From positions 62,001 through 126,000 of the forward strand of contig NZ_LQOL01000050.1 in NCBI RefSeq assembly GCF_002101555.1: a stretch of 64,000 nt of DNA. Reading direction: 5' to 3'. This stretch comes from Mycolicibacterium canariasense (GTDB lineage: Bacteria > Actinomycetota > Actinomycetes > Mycobacteriales > Mycobacteriaceae). Below the pieces are notes generated by a model. The model worked only from the letters and a program-made list of their open reading frames with translations. It searched no databases and had not been told where the DNA came from. Made by a program: the position numbers and the translations under genes. Position 1 is the stretch's first letter. Each line of letters opens with the position of its first letter. This document shows, piece by piece, positions 54,292 to 64,000 of this stretch.

Positions 54292-55356
54292 TCACGCGCT
54301 CAACTGATCGATGACCCGGAACTCCACATCGGTTGTGTCCGCGAGAAATACGGGCTGATGGGTGTGTGCCCCGCGCATCGCCACCTCGCCGCGCGGCCCC
54401 TGATAGGACACCGTGGAGCGGACCCGGTCGATCGCCCGAACCTGCAGGCTGCCCGCGGCGCCCGCCAGGGCGGCCAGCAGGAGCAGGCCCTCGTAGCAGG
54501 ATTCGCCGATATTGTTCAGCGTGGGTGCGGTCGCGCCGAACAACTGCTCGTAGCGCGAGCCGAAGCCCATGTTCTCCGGCGTCACCAGACTCTCGAAATA
54601 GCCGCACGCCGTGTAGAGACCCTGGGTGCTGCCGTTGCCGCTGGCGCACAGCACGTCCTCGCCGATCATCAGCGACAGCCGGATCTGCTTCTCGTGCAGC
54701 CCGGCCCTGGCGAAGGCGCGGTTGAAGGCGGCGTTGTCGGTCCCCACCATGAGAACCAGCACCCCGTCCGCCCTCGATGAAGCGATGAGGTCCAGCGACG
54801 CGCGGAAATCCCGCCCGCCCAACGGGATGAACGCGTCGCCGGCGAAGTCGAATCCGTTGGCGTGCATGTAGTCCTTGGTGACGGCGGCGGTCTGGCGTGG
54901 CCAGATGTAGTCGTTGCCGACGATGCACCAGCGCTTGATCCCCTGGTTGGCACGCAGCCACTGCAGGGCGGGAAAGAGCTGTTGCTGGGGTGTCTCACCC
55001 ACCATGTAGACACCCGCGGTGTTCTCGCCACCCTCGTAGAAGGTGGTGTAGACGTACGGGACACGGCCCGCCGTGTGCGGGGTGATCACCTGGCGCGCGT
55101 TGGACAGGTGCCATCCGACCACGGCGTCGACGGAATGCGTGTCGACCAGCCGGCGCATCTGCGCCGATATGGCCGACAATGGTGCGCCCGCGTCGATCGG
55201 GTGCAGACGCACCGGGCGGTCCAGGATGCCGCCCGCGGCGTTGATATCGGCCACCGCTAACTCGGCGCTGACCTCGCAGGAAGGGCCGAACATGCCGGCG
55301 GGTCCGCTCAGGGGCACCACCAACGCGATATCGACCGCATCACGGCTGTGTTCCAT
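54292..55356 (-). CDS. AmiC-like amide-binding protein (type 1 periplasmic-binding fold)
   Basis: 354 residues of the Leu/Ile/Val-amide binding family: IALVVPLSGPAGMFGPSCEV, DINAAGGILDRPVRLHPIDA, VVGWHLSNARQVITP and GNDYIWPRQTAAVTKDY. No signal peptide or lipobox precedes the domain, so unlike urea or amide ABC receptors it should be cytoplasmic, as is Pseudomonas AmiC, the amide sensor of the amidase operon. ATG at 55356 has GGTGAGGTG upstream. It is divergent from a MarR regulator and near formamidase; it may sense the amide inducer. Confidence 0.85.
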   Translation of the reverse strand: MEHSRDAVDIALVVPLSGPAGMFGPSCEVSAELAVADINAAGGILDRPVRLHPIDAGAPLSAISAQMRRLVDTHSVDAVVGWHLSNARQVITPHTAGRVPYVYTTFYEGGENTAGVYMVGETPQQQLFPALQWLRANQGIKRWCIVGNDYIWPRQTAAVTKDYMHANGFDFAGDAFIPLGGRDFRASLDLIASSRADGVLVLMVGTDNAAFNRAFARAGLHEKQIRLSLMIGEDVLCASGNGSTQGLYTACGYFESLVTPENMGFGSRYEQLFGATAPTLNNIGESCYEGLLLLAALAGAAGSLQVRAIDRVRSTVSYQGPRGEVAMRGAHTHQPVFLADTTDVEFRVIDQLSA

Positions 55357-55516
55357 ATCGTCAAACACCTCACCCAGGCCTGCCGTGGGGACGACGGCGC
55401 CGGATCCCCTAACGTGAGTGCACCGCAGCAGCGGTGTTTGACAACATACTCCGCGGCGCGCGAAATTTCTTTCCAGCTGAAACTTCCTGGCGGCGCCGGG
55501 TAAGCTGCTGGGCAAC

Positions 55517-55975
55517 ATGGACACCACCCCGGACACCCCAGCCGCCGTCGAAGAACTCGCACGGCTCGCAAAAACCGTTGTGCAGGAACTGGATCGGGCG
55601 GTTGCGGCCCAACTGGACGGGATGACCGTGGCCCAATGGCACGTGCTGAGTGCGCTCGAGGGCGGCCAGGGCAAGGCGATGTCCGCGCTGGGGGTCGCCA
55701 CCTTGCTGCCCGGCCCCAGTCTCACCCGATTGATCGACGGCATGGTCGAGGACAACCTGGTGCTGCGCAAGGTCGACGTGACCGATCGGCGCCGGGTGCT
55801 GGTGTTCCAAACCCGCCGCGGTGCGGCGGCCCACCAGCGGGCCAGGGCCCGGCTGGCCAAATCCGAGGATCTGACGGCGCTGGTGACCCGCAATGCCGGC
55901 GTGGCCGAGCTACTGGGTGACATCTTGGCCCAAATGCGGGGCCAGGACCTGGCGCCCACCTCGGCACCGGCCTGA
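55517..55975 (+). CDS. MarR-family transcriptional regulator
   Basis: 152 residues. MTVAQWHVLSALEGGQGKAM, GVATLLPGPSLTRLIDGMVE and LVLRKVDVTDRRRVLVFQTR make up the winged helix and wing of MarR proteins, with N- and C-terminal dimerisation helices. It is divergent from the AmiC-like gene and convergent with fmdA. A consensus TTGACA at 55438-55443 lies upstream. It may regulate the AmiC-like gene, fmdA and the permease. Confidence 0.9.
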   Translation: MDTTPDTPAAVEELARLAKTVVQELDRAVAAQLDGMTVAQWHVLSALEGGQGKAMSALGVATLLPGPSLTRLIDGMVEDNLVLRKVDVTDRRRVLVFQTRRGAAAHQRARARLAKSEDLTALVTRNAGVAELLGDILAQMRGQDLAPTSAPA

Positions 55976-55976
55976 G

Positions 55977-56002
55977 GGCGGGGGCCGGTGCCGGCCCCCG
56001 CC
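55977..56002. terminator. Bidirectional terminator between MarR and fmdA
   Basis: GGCGGGGGCCGG (55977-55988) and CCGGCCCCCGCC (55991-56002) form a perfect 12-bp stem around TG, directly after the MarR stop and before the convergent fmdA stop. Confidence 0.8.
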
Positions 56003-56009
56003 GGCTCGG

Positions 56010-57263
56010 TCAGAAGCTGGCGTGCGGTGCGCCCATGCCGGGATCGACCTGATACGGCCCGGCCGCCGACGGCGCGACCGGGAAGTCGAAGATCGCCGTC
56101 GGGATGTACACGGTGGCACAGGAATTCGGGATATCGACCACACCGGAGAGTCGCCCTTCGATGGGCGCCGAGCCGAGCAGCAGGTAGGCCTGCTCGGGGC
56201 TGTAGCCGAACTTGGTCAGATAGTCGATGGCGTGCAGACAGGCGCGCTGATACGCCAGGTCGGAGTCCAGATACTTCTGCTCGCCGTCCAGGGTGACCGA
56301 GGTGCCGGAGAAGGCGATCCACTCCGAATACTGCGGATCGGTGTTGCCGGGCATGAAGATGGCGTTCTCGTGCACACCATAGGTGTCCATACCGCCCTTG
56401 ATCAGGTCGACGTGCAGATCCAGGAATCCGCCCATCTCGATCGCACCGCAGAAGGTGATCTCGCCGTCGCCCTGGGAAAAGTGCAGGTCGCCGAACGACA
56501 GATTGGCACCGGACACGAACACCGGATAGAAGACCCTGCTGCCCTTGGTCAGGTTCTTGATGTCCTGGTTGCCGCCGTTCTCCCGGGGTGGTGCCGTGCG
56601 CGCGGCTTCCGCGGCGGCGCGGGTGAACGCGTCACCGGTCAGGCTCCCGAGAATGGCATCCTGCGGCTCCGGCGGCAGCGCCAGCGGGGGCACCCGGTCG
56701 GGGTCGGTCGCGATCAGCGCGCCCTCGCGGGCATTCCACTTGGCCAGCAAGGCGGCCGACGGCGCGGTGCCCATCAGGCCGGGATGCACGATGCCGGTGT
56801 ACTTGACCCCGGGCACGTGGCGGGAGGTGGCGCTCTGCCCCGAGAAATCCCAGATCGCCTTGTACGCGTCGGGGAACTGGTCGGTGAGGAAGCCGCCGCC
56901 GTTCTGCTTGGCGAAGATGCCGGTGTAGCCCCACCCTTGGCCGGCCAGTGGGCCCGAATCCTCTTGCGGAATGGGCCCGACATCCAAGATGTCGACAATC
57001 AGCAGGTCGCCGGGTTCGGCCCCCTCGATGGCGAACGGCCCCGACAGGCAGTGCACGCCCTTGAGCGGCGCGTTGAGGATGTCCTCGGCCGAATCGTCGT
57101 TGACGATCGCGCCGTCGAACCACTCCCGGCAGTGCGCCCGAAAACTGCTGCCGGGCTTGACCGTTACCGCGGGCGGGATGTCCGGATGCCAGCGGTTGTG
57201 GCCGACGATCTGTTGCTCGGTGAACTTCTTCGTCGAATCCAGCGGAAACAGTAGTTCGGGCAC
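56010..57263 (-). CDS. fmdA: Formamidase (acetamidase/formamidase family)
   Basis: 417 residues, the normal FmdA length. It hydrolyses formamide to formate and ammonia. The N-terminus MPELLFPLDSTKKFTEQ and blocks GHNRWHPDIPPAVTVKPGSS, FRAHCREWFDGAIVNDDS, GPFAIEGAEPGDLLIVDILD and GEITFCGAIEMGGFLDLHVD are family-typical. GTG at 57263 is five bases after GGAGG; the frame extending to 57332 lacks this. ATTTGGAA lies 38-45 bases upstream on the minus strand. fmdB is divergent. Confidence 0.95.
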   Translation of the reverse strand: MPELLFPLDSTKKFTEQQIVGHNRWHPDIPPAVTVKPGSSFRAHCREWFDGAIVNDDSAEDILNAPLKGVHCLSGPFAIEGAEPGDLLIVDILDVGPIPQEDSGPLAGQGWGYTGIFAKQNGGGFLTDQFPDAYKAIWDFSGQSATSRHVPGVKYTGIVHPGLMGTAPSAALLAKWNAREGALIATDPDRVPPLALPPEPQDAILGSLTGDAFTRAAAEAARTAPPRENGGNQDIKNLTKGSRVFYPVFVSGANLSFGDLHFSQGDGEITFCGAIEMGGFLDLHVDLIKGGMDTYGVHENAIFMPGNTDPQYSEWIAFSGTSVTLDGEQKYLDSDLAYQRACLHAIDYLTKFGYSPEQAYLLLGSAPIEGRLSGVVDIPNSCATVYIPTAIFDFPVAPSAAGPYQVDPGMGAPHASF

Positions 57264-57300
57264 GGCGACCTCCGGGATGCGCTGTCGAGTGATCACATAA

Positions 57301-57308
57301 TTCCAAAT
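57301..57308 (-). promoter_or_regulatory. ATTTGGAA element upstream of fmdA
   Basis: TTCCAAAT on the plus strand equals the ATTTGGAA seen in the permease upstream region (52359-52366), in an AT-rich context (TATTTGGAATTATG) close to where the fmdA promoter should lie. A shared operator or activator site is possible. Confidence 0.35.
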
Positions 57309-57384
57309 AGAACTATTCAGAGCAGGGTACATAGGGTCGGCAGATCGCGCGCGTTAACAACGTATGACGCTGCCGGCGAACGGT

Positions 57385-57390
57385 TATCGT
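57385..57390 (+). promoter_or_regulatory. -10 element for a leaderless fmdB
   Basis: TATCGT ends exactly seven bases before the ATG at 57398, the spacing of leaderless mycobacterial transcripts. Confidence 0.5.
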
Positions 57391-57397
57391 GTACCGC

Positions 57398-57685
57398 ATG
57401 CCGACCTACCAGTTCCGCTGCCCCGGCGAATGTCCGGACTTCAGCGCCAGGTATTCGATGGCCGAGGTGCCCGACGAGGATGCCTGCCCGCAATGCCGCG
57501 CCACGTCCCGGCGGTTGATCGGCACACCTGCGCTGGGCATCGGCTCCACCCCGGCCATGCGGCTGCACGACCGGACCCGCGCCAGCGCCGACGCGCCGCA
57601 GGTCGTCAGCGCGTTACCGCGCGGCGCGCGCCGGGCCACCCCCGTCAGCACCAACCCGCTGCACCGGCGGCTACCGCGCCCCTGA
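57398..57685 (+). CDS. fmdB: FmdB-family zinc-ribbon protein
   Basis: 95 residues. MPTYQFRCPGEC and DACPQCRATSRRL give the paired cysteines of the FmdB putative regulatory zinc ribbon, followed by a basic disordered tail. Members are found next to formamidase genes and are thought to be regulators; the mechanism is unknown. ATG at 57398 rather than the GTG at 57389, because the -10 box fits a leaderless ATG. Its end overlaps the nitroreductase end by 15 bases. Confidence 0.85.
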   Translation: MPTYQFRCPGECPDFSARYSMAEVPDEDACPQCRATSRRLIGTPALGIGSTPAMRLHDRTRASADAPQVVSALPRGARRATPVSTNPLHRRLPRP

Positions 57686-58378
57686 CGCCCAGTTGAGGAC
57701 CAGCCGGTCCAGGCCCAGCCGCTCCCGCGGCCGGTGGTCGCGTTCCACGATCGCCTCGTCGGCGCGCGTGTAGTCACCGAGCGTGCCGACGGCCACCACC
57801 GCGAACGGGCGCAGCCCCGGTGTGAGCTCCGCGGCGGCGACGGTGTCGAAACCCGCCATCGGGTGCACCACCAAGCCGCGACTGACCGCCTCGATGGACA
57901 GCGACGCGATGGCCGCCCCCACGTCCACGGCGGCATACCGTGCGGTGCGCTCGTCCTCGCCCTCGTCGGCGCACACCAGGATCAGTGCGCCCGCCGCCTT
58001 GGCGTAACTGTTGCCCCGTTTGAGCAGACCCGCCAGGGTGGTGAACGTCTCGCCCCCGCGGAAACCCTCTTGCTCCTCGCCCCCGCGGTATCCCATTTGC
58101 TCCTTGCGTCCGCGGTATCCCTTTTGCTCCTTGCGTCCGCGGTATCCCTTTTGCTCCTCGCCCCCGCGGTGTCCCTTTTGCTCCTCGCGTCCGCGCAAAC
58201 CCACCAGATACCGCACCGGCTCGCGGTGGCCCCAGGTGGCCGACCAGCGGGCGGCCTCCAGCAGTGCGGTCAGGTCCTCGGGATCGATCACCGCATCCGG
58301 GTCGAACGCCCGGGGGCTCCACCGCGCCGCGATCGGCGGGTGGATCGGCACGCTCGTGTGTGCGGTCCGGTCCACCAT
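57671..58378 (-). CDS. Nitroreductase-family protein with in-frame repeat insertion
   Basis: 235 residues. IHPPIAARWSPRAFDPDAVI, LTALLEAARWSATWGHREPV, LKRGNSYAKAAGALILVCAD and IASLSIEAVSRGLVVHPMAG are the FMN-binding blocks of the nitroreductase fold. Between the second and third blocks, five nine-residue units of the type RKEQKGYRG are inserted in a surface loop. Without them it would be about 190 residues, normal for the family. ATG at 58378 is used. Substrate unknown; NAD(P)H-dependent reduction of nitro or quinone compounds is the family activity. Confidence 0.85.
   Translation of the reverse strand: MVDRTAHTSVPIHPPIAARWSPRAFDPDAVIDPEDLTALLEAARWSATWGHREPVRYLVGLRGREEQKGHRGGEEQKGYRGRKEQKGYRGRKEQMGYRGGEEQEGFRGGETFTTLAGLLKRGNSYAKAAGALILVCADEGEDERTARYAAVDVGAAIASLSIEAVSRGLVVHPMAGFDTVAAAELTPGLRPFAVVAVGTLGDYTRADEAIVERDHRPRERLGLDRLVLNWASGAR
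58051..58195. repeat. Five 27-bp tandem repeats inside the nitroreductase gene
   Basis: Units at 58051-58077, 58078-58104, 58105-58131, 58132-58158 and 58159-58185, then a partial sixth to 58195, vary around CGCGTCCGCGGTATCCC followed by TTTTGCTCCT. Being 27 bases long they keep the reading frame. The core TTGCTCCTCGCGTCCGCG is also found alone at 50887. Confidence 0.95.
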
Positions 58379-58485
58379 GGTCGTCAAGGCTACCGCCGGG
58401 CGCGGTAGCTGGATGTAGGGGAAAACCGGCTGCGCCGACCCCTTATCCTTGTGTGGACATTCCCGGCGGTTGAGAGGTTCGTGCA

Positions 58486-60789
<2,304 letters not shown>

Positions 60790-60790
60790 T

Positions 60791-61909
60791 TTGCGCCGAA
60801 ACGCACGTTTGGGCGCGAAAGTACGAGTGGCGTGCGCCATTTCGTCCATTTCGGCGATGGTGTGCGCCGTCCCCGCGCAGGCCGACCCCGGGTTGACGCC
60901 CGGCCAAGTGGTGCGGCTGGGGCCGGTGGCCGGAACCGGTACGGCTACCGGCGATTACGGTGTCGGTGCGACCGACCTGTGCGAGTTCATGGAGTTTCCC
61001 AGCCGGACGCTGCAGGTGTGCGGCGACAGCTTCGCCGGTCAGGGGGTCGGGTTCGGCACCTGGTATTCACCGGTGGCCCTGCACATCGACCCGGACTCGA
61101 TCGCCACGCAGCTGCGGGTCACCGGTGTCACCGGCACGACGGCGCCGTTGCTGGCCGACCCGAAGGCCCCGGGCAGCTCGCAGCTTCCCGCCGGCATCGT
61201 GTCCATCAACCGGGAGAACTACCTGTTGGTGACCACCACCCGCAACCTCAAACCGGAATCGTCGCGCCTGGTCAAAGCGGATGCGGCGCAGCCGAACTGG
61301 CCCACGGTGCCGGGGTCACGGCGGGCTGCGTCCTACGCCGGCGGCGCCCAGTCGCAGATCAGCGGCTATTACGATCCCATCCCGACCCGGGAGTCGCAGC
61401 GCGGATGGGTGTACATCGTGGCCGACAACTTCGACCGCTCCAGCCCGGTATTCCTCTACCGTGTGCCGCCCCAGGACTTCACCGACCGCGGCCGGTGGCA
61501 GGGCTGGTCGGCCACGCAGGGCTGGGGCCGTACCCCGACGCCGCTGTGGGCGGACCCGGCCGGCGAGCTCAGCGTGCGCCAGATCGAGGGCAAGACGGTG
61601 CTGTCCTACTTCAACGCGGGTACCGGCAACATGGAGGTGCGGGTCGCCGACGACCCGACCGGGCTGGCAACGGCACCCGTCACCACGGTGGTGGTCGCCG
61701 CACCGTGGCCCGAGGCCCCCGAGGAGTTGCCCGATCCGGACGACAACAGCCTGGCCCAGCCCTACGGTGGCTATATCTCACCGGCATCCACCCTCGACGA
61801 CGTGCGGGTGCTGGTCAGCCAGTGGCACACCGCACCCGCCGACAGCGCCCCCTATCGGGTGATCCAGTTTGCGGTGAACCCGTGGAAACCTTGGGACACA
61901 AGGGGTTAG
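60791..61909 (+). CDS. Secreted DUF4185-type protein
   Basis: 372 residues. A basic N-terminus and VACAISSISAMVCAVPAQA form a signal peptide with cleavage after AQA. The mature part has repeated blade-like segments (ATDLCEFMEFPSRTLQVCGD, SISRENYLL-type, GWVYIVADNFDRSSPVFLYR, SPASTLDDVRVLVSQWHT) of the DUF4185 family, probably a five-bladed beta-propeller related to glycoside-binding or hydrolysing proteins. TTG at 60791 has AAGG upstream; GTG at 60827 is an alternative. It follows asd directly. Function unknown. Confidence 0.8.
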   Translation: MRRNARLGAKVRVACAISSISAMVCAVPAQADPGLTPGQVVRLGPVAGTGTATGDYGVGATDLCEFMEFPSRTLQVCGDSFAGQGVGFGTWYSPVALHIDPDSIATQLRVTGVTGTTAPLLADPKAPGSSQLPAGIVSINRENYLLVTTTRNLKPESSRLVKADAAQPNWPTVPGSRRAASYAGGAQSQISGYYDPIPTRESQRGWVYIVADNFDRSSPVFLYRVPPQDFTDRGRWQGWSATQGWGRTPTPLWADPAGELSVRQIEGKTVLSYFNAGTGNMEVRVADDPTGLATAPVTTVVVAAPWPEAPEELPDPDDNSLAQPYGGYISPASTLDDVRVLVSQWHTAPADSAPYRVIQFAVNPWKPWDTRG

Positions 61910-62044
61910 CGTGCCGGACCGGCTTCCGTGGCCGGTCGCGTAGCATCGAGACGGTGCTCGCCCCTCGCGCCGGAAGGTTTCGGCGGAGCGGCTTCCGGAA
62001 ATACTGCCCCATGGCGCTGCCATGCCAGGCCAGGGAGGAGACAG

Positions 62045-64000
62045 ATGTCGTCGCAGACAGCTGAGCCACCGGAGCCGGCCGTGGTCTCCACCGGGTCCCC
62101 CGAGGAACAGCCCAACGAGCCCGCCGAGATCACGTTCGACGAGTACCTGCACCCGGCGCGCCCCAGGACGCTGCGCTCCCGCCCGCGGGTGCGCACGCCG
62201 TTCGTCCGGCGGTCGCTGGCGCAGGACGGTGCGCCGACGGGGGAGAATCCGGCGTACGTGTCCTGGCTGCTGTCGCAATCGATGCTGGCCGACGCGAACG
62301 AGATCAGCCAGCAGTTCTCCGGGCAGGGGTCGATGTGGCAGAACCCGTTCGCCCGGCCCAACCCGCGCTCGGCGGTCGACACCGCCTCGGTGTGGTTCAC
62401 CGCGTATCCGCTGTCGTTGATCACCCGGCCGGACGAATCCTTCCTCAAGGCGATGGCCGACAAGGAGATGTGGAAAGCCTTTGCGCAGATCGGGATTCAG
62501 GCCATCCACACCGGTCCGGTGAAGCGGGCCGGCGGCATCTCGGGCTGGCAGCTGACCCCCAGCGTGGACGGCCACTTCGACCGGATCAGCACGCAGATCG
62601 ACCCCGCCTTCGGCACCGAGGACGAGTTCCGCGAGATGTGCGGCACGGCCAACTGGTACGGCGGCACCATCATCGACGACATCGTGCCGGGGCACACCGG
62701 CAAGGGTGCGGACTTCCGGCTCGCCGAGATGAAGTACGCCGACTATCCGGGGATCTACCACATGGTGGAGATCGACCCCCGCGACTGGGAACACCTGCCC
62801 CCGGTTCCGGCCGGCGCCGATTCGGTGAATGTCGATGCGGCCACCGAGGATTGGCTGGACAAAGCCGGATACATCATCGGCAGGCTGCAGCGCGTCATCT
62901 TCTACGCCGAGGGCATCAAGGAGACCAACTGGAGCGTCACCCGCCCCATCGTCGGTGTCGACGGCGTCGAGCGGCGCTGGGTGTACCTGCACTACTTCAA
63001 GGACGGCCAACCGTCGATCAACTGGCTGGACCCCAGCTTCGCCGGGATGCGGCTGGTGATCGGTGACGCGCTGCATTCACTGACCGACCTGGGTTCCGGC
63101 GGGCTGCGCCTGGACGCGAACGGTTTCCTCGGTGCCGAGAAATCCGCCGAGGACGACGTCGGCTGGTCCGAGGGGCACCCGCTGTCGCAGGCGGCGAATC
63201 AGTTCATCGGCAGTATGGTCCGCAAGCTCGGCGGATTCACCTTCCAGGAGCTGAACCTCACCATCGACGACATCCGGGACAACAGCATCGCGGGCCCGGA
63301 TCTGTCCTACGACTTCATCAACCGGCCGGCCTACCACCACGCCCTGGCCACCGCCGACACCGAGTTCCTGCGGCTGACGTTGCGGACCACGCTGCAGACG
63401 GAGGTGGATCCCGCCTCGCTGGTGCACGCGCTGCAGAATCATGACGAGTTGACCTACGAGCTGGTGCACTGGTCCGCTGGCCACCGCGACGACGTCTACA
63501 CCTACAAGGGCCAAGAGGTCACCGGTGAGGAGCTCGGCCACACCATCCGCACCGACCTGACCGAGGTGCTGACCGGGCCCCGTGCGCCCTACAACCTGGT
63601 GTTCACCACCAACGGCATCGCGTGCACCACGGCGACGGTGATCGCCGCGACCCTGGGGATCGCGGACCTCGACCAGATCGCCGACGCCGGCGGTGAGGGT
63701 GTCGCCCTGGACCGGATCCGGCGGGCGCACCTGTTGCTGGCGATGTTCAACGCGCTGCAACCCGGCGTCTTCGCGCTGTCCGGCTGGGACCTGTGCGGCA
63801 TGCTGACCTTGCCGCCGGAGCAGGTGAGTGAACTGCTGCGCGGTGGTGACACCCGCTGGATCCATCGCGCCGCGCACGACCTGATGGGGGTCAACCCCGG
63901 TGCCACCCATTCCGCGGCCGGCATGCCCCGCGGAACCAGCGTGTACGGATCGATTCCGGAACAGCTCGCCGACGAGACCAGCTTCGTGCGTCAGCTACAG
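62045..64000 (+). CDS. GH13 alpha-amylase/trehalose synthase-like enzyme, partial
   Basis: 652 residues are in view; the gene continues past the right edge. GH13 regions appear in order: region [21 protein letters not shown], region [16 protein letters not shown] with the nucleophile Asp, region [15 protein letters not shown] with the acid/base Glu and region [17 protein letters not shown]. An acidic, proline-rich N-terminus of about 60 residues precedes the barrel. It probably rearranges or hydrolyses alpha-glucosides such as trehalose or maltose. ATG at 62045 has GGAGGAGA six bases upstream. Confidence 0.85.
   Translation, partial: MSSQTAEPPEPAVVSTGSPEEQPNEPAEITFDEYLHPARPRTLRSRPRVRTPFVRRSLAQDGAPTGENPAYVSWLLSQSMLADANEISQQFSGQGSMWQNPFARPNPRSAVDTASVWFTAYPLSLITRPDESFLKAMADKEMWKAFAQIGIQAIHTGPVKRAGGISGWQLTPSVDGHFDRISTQIDPAFGTEDEFREMCGTANWYGGTIIDDIVPGHTGKGADFRLAEMKYADYPGIYHMVEIDPRDWEHLPPVPAGADSVNVDAATEDWLDKAGYIIGRLQRVIFYAEGIKETNWSVTRPIVGVDGVERRWVYLHYFKDGQPSINWLDPSFAGMRLVIGDALHSLTDLGSGGLRLDANGFLGAEKSAEDDVGWSEGHPLSQAANQFIGSMVRKLGGFTFQELNLTIDDIRDNSIAGPDLSYDFINRPAYHHALATADTEFLRLTLRTTLQTEVDPASLVHALQNHDELTYELVHWSAGHRDDVYTYKGQEVTGEELGHTIRTDLTEVLTGPRAPYNLVFTTNGIACTTATVIAATLGIADLDQIADAGGEGVALDRIRRAHLLLAMFNALQPGVFALSGWDLCGMLTLPPEQVSELLRGGDTRWIHRAAHDLMGVNPGATHSAAGMPRGTSVYGSIPEQLADETSFVRQLQ

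Noticed and set aside
58051..58195. CRISPR array
   Set aside because: The 27-bp units are contiguous with no spacers and encode protein in frame, so this is a coding tandem repeat.

Overview
The window is GC-rich, densely coded chromosomal DNA from a fast-growing mycobacterium (Mycobacterium/Mycolicibacterium type). The core genes follow the order I remember from M. tuberculosis around Rv3708c-Rv3731: ligC and its primase-polymerase, a LucA-like membrane protein, tRNA-Ser, SRP RNA, aspC, dnaX, a cyclopropane-synthase-like methyltransferase with an FAD oxidase, a START-like protein, the peptidoglycan amidase Ami1, ybaB, recR, murT/gatD, a DnaQ-like exonuclease, leuA, ask and asd. GTG starts, ATGA overlaps and leaderless starts (TANNNT seven bases before the start codon) fit this group. 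I see no IS element, integrase, CRISPR array or rRNA. Catabolic and nitrogen-acquisition clusters are inserted between the core blocks.

Region by region. 1-4643 (minus) is a meta-cleavage operon: hydratase, acylating acetaldehyde dehydrogenase, hydroxy-oxovalerate aldolase, oxalocrotonate decarboxylase, a carboxymuconolactone-decarboxylase-family protein and an extradiol dioxygenase cut by the window edge. A divergent IclR regulator separates it from 5723-9557 (plus): a Gfo/Idh/MocA dehydrogenase, type II dehydroquinase, an MHS-type transporter and a shikimate/quinate dehydrogenase, which looks like hydroaromatic acid uptake and use. 9675-11794 holds LigC and Prim-PolC. 12074-12997 has no convincing gene. 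12998-23539 is core: serine protease, LucA-like protein, tRNA-Ser(GGA), ffs, aspC, dnaX, lipid-modification pair, ami1, ybaB, recR.

23547-31813 is the most interesting accessory block. A minus operon (two tandem DUF1185/AA_synth paralogues, alpha/beta hydrolase, aldehyde dehydrogenase, tautomerase, LLM flavin monooxygenase, small protein) diverges from a plus operon (BCCT transporter, SnoaL-like protein, flavin reductase, GntR regulator). Both promoters are readable, and matching palindromes lie at both starts. The monooxygenase, reductase, hydrolase and dehydrogenase set suggests oxidative ring opening of a small, possibly N-containing, molecule; the substrate is unknown.

31810-41780 holds a frameshifted XRE regulator, a DDN-like F420 protein, gatD/murT, a DnaQ-like exonuclease, a methyltransferase, an AurF-like diiron protein with a membrane tail, a large amidase and a TetR regulator. 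41794-44714 is leuA, with a 13-codon leader peptide and attenuator-like hairpins, and a divergent lipoprotein.

44754-58378 is largely nitrogen acquisition: XRE-cupin regulator, FAD amine-oxidase-like protein, three glutamate-synthase-like subunits, a GlnT-type glutamine synthetase homologue and Amt on the minus strand; then an NCS1 permease, an AmiC-like amide-binding protein, a MarR regulator, formamidase FmdA, FmdB and a nitroreductase carrying five in-frame 27-bp repeats. 58486-64000 returns to core: ask (with a nested beta-subunit start), asd, a secreted DUF4185 protein and a GH13 enzyme running off the right edge.
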